64,000 bases of DNA, from positions 1,847,001-1,911,000 of the forward strand of contig NZ_CP102270.1 of NCBI RefSeq assembly GCF_025148445.1. Direction: 5' to 3'. A program made the translations under genes and the position numbers. The DNA comes from Eshraghiella crossota. Lineage in GTDB: Bacteria > Bacillota > Clostridia > Lachnospirales > Lachnospiraceae. The stretch's first letter is position 1, and the number at the start of each line of letters is the position of its first letter. This document shows positions 63,232-64,000 of this stretch, one piece after another. The notes under the pieces were generated by a model that saw only the letters and a list, made by a program, of their open reading frames with translations, did no database searches and was not told the origin of the DNA.

Positions 63232-63314
63232 TGGTTTTTCATAACCATCTTGTCATTATAATACCATCATACATATTGGTTGTCAATAACCAATTTTATG
63301 GTTTTTTATAACCA
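63232..63314 (-). promoter_or_regulatory. Three 16-bp operator-like dyads before the methyltransferase gene
   Basis: TGGTT-N6-AACCA occurs at 63232-63247, 63277-63292 and 63299-63314. Start-to-start spacings are 45 and 22 bp. The first is just upstream of the ribosome site, so the set spans promoter and leader. Typical of repressor control of a modification gene; the regulator was not identified. Confidence 0.8.
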
Positions 63315-63500
63315 AAACTAGAGTGATAATATATCACCTTCCTCTCTCCCACTTCTTATCACTATACCTAAGAAGAGAAATAAATCTTCCATTGTTTCTA
63401 TAGCTTCTCCATCGTATCCTCCGATAACTATTCACAAATCTTATATTATTTCTTAACGTTTACATAAAACTTAAAAAGATCTCATTGACCTTTTATCTTT

Positions 63501-63998
63501 CTAAATACTGTAATCTGCACTACTGGTCATCATATTAGAACATCTAATAGCAAATTCTTTCGTTTTGTTGTCAAATTCACATCCTCCGATCATAACACCA
63601 GATTTATATTCTTTGTCATTATTAAAAATTGCATTATATACTTTCATTAACATTTCATCTTTTGTTATTTTTATTTTATCTTCTTTTTCTTCAGAAGAAT
63701 CCTTATTATTAAGAAAATATCTCAATATTTCTAAGCAATTATCTTCTTCTGAAAACAGTGTCATTAATGGTTCGTAATCTTTTCCATTGACAAAATTATT
63801 ATATTTACTTGTATCCATATTCCTGAGAGCTATAATTAGAGGTACAATTATGTTTATAACTAATACATGTCCTTTTTCAACAGGAAATATGCATCTCCTT
63901 ACATCCCTGTGAGTTATTTTATAAACCGCAGTCCTAACCTGACTACAATACCTTGTCATCTCCCTATATTGCATATTATATATATCGCATATCCGCCT
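63501..63998 (-). CDS. Partial hypothetical protein, 5' end outside window
   Basis: The frame is open to the right edge, at least 165 residues (an internal ATG at 63974 is not a convincing start). Visible stretches: CDIYNMQYREMTRYCSQVRTAVYKITHRDVRRCIFPVEKGHVLVINIIVPLIIALRN, then a charged region rich in Glu/Lys, and GVMIGGCEFDNKTKEFAIRC near the end. Possibly one hydrophobic helix. Not recognised. It is upstream of the methyltransferase operon on the same strand, with 283 nt between. Confidence 0.55.
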   Translation of the reverse strand, partial: RRICDIYNMQYREMTRYCSQVRTAVYKITHRDVRRCIFPVEKGHVLVINIIVPLIIALRNMDTSKYNNFVNGKDYEPLMTLFSEEDNCLEILRYFLNNKDSSEEKEDKIKITKDEMLMKVYNAIFNNDKEYKSGVMIGGCEFDNKTKEFAIRCSNMMTSSADYSI

Positions 63999-64000
63999 TG

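Noticed and set aside
63315-63500. Searched for a small regulator gene for the TGGTT dyads
   Set aside because: No ORF with a helix-turn-helix pattern or ribosome site was found on either strand here.

Overview
The window is a 64-kb stretch of a low-GC Firmicutes chromosome, most likely from the family Lachnospiraceae (class Clostridia). This rests on gene content and order: relA-apt-recJ-secDF downstream of a SCIFF/ranthipeptide pair; the ispF-cysE-cysS-mrnC-rlmB-sigH block known from Bacillus and Clostridia; TTGACA/TATAAT promoters with strong GGAGG ribosome sites; a TPP-riboswitch thiamine operon; and a Gram-positive surface protein with InlB-type repeats. The family assignment is inference. 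No rRNA, insertion sequence or CRISPR array was seen.

Positions 1-50100 look like ordinary chromosome. From left to right: stringent response, purine salvage, DNA repair and protein export (relA, apt, recJ, secDF), the SCIFF peptide scfA with its radical SAM maturase scfB, an S66 peptidase, three tRNA-Leu genes, an HD-domain alarmone hydrolase homologue, a 1132-residue repeat surface protein, an ABC-F ATPase with a membrane-tethered Mrr-like protein, a cyclic-nucleotide-domain protein, asd, a degenerate polysaccharide deacetylase lipoprotein, tRNA-Thr, the sigH-to-ispF block, tRNA-Met and tRNA-Val, a divergent ABC exporter with a lipoprotein, a PAP2 phosphatase, a GT2 glycosyltransferase, a CPBP protease, an Mrp/ApbC ATPase, the riboswitch-controlled thiCEDWM operon, a phosphopantetheinyl transferase, an acidic-repeat membrane protein, a MATE pump, argS, carAB and a SpoIID-like protein.

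Positions 50100-64000 are an accessory region with much decay. It holds an AAA/DUF4143 ATPase behind three 14-bp repeats at an exact 32-bp period; fragments of an antimicrobial-peptide sensor kinase and an FtsX-type permease; a complete, GTPase-competent FtsZ paralogue transcribed divergently from an XRE regulator plus ImmA/IrrE metalloprotease with shared operator-like repeats; a DnaA fragment; and a large YobI/KAP-type membrane NTPase with two small downstream genes. The NTPase segment abuts and truncates a type I restriction gene (hsdR) that also carries three frameshifts. Beyond it lie hsdM and DUF1016 fragments, an intact fused methyltransferase-specificity gene and three 16-bp operator-like dyads in its leader.

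The two best candidates for something undescribed are the XRE/ImmA-controlled FtsZ paralogue and the YobI NTPase cassette. Smaller points of interest are a secDF start site where a hairpin separates the Shine-Dalgarno sequence from the AUG, a compact three-way-junction RNA upstream of a small membrane protein, and two tRNA-Leu genes with the rare AAG anticodon.
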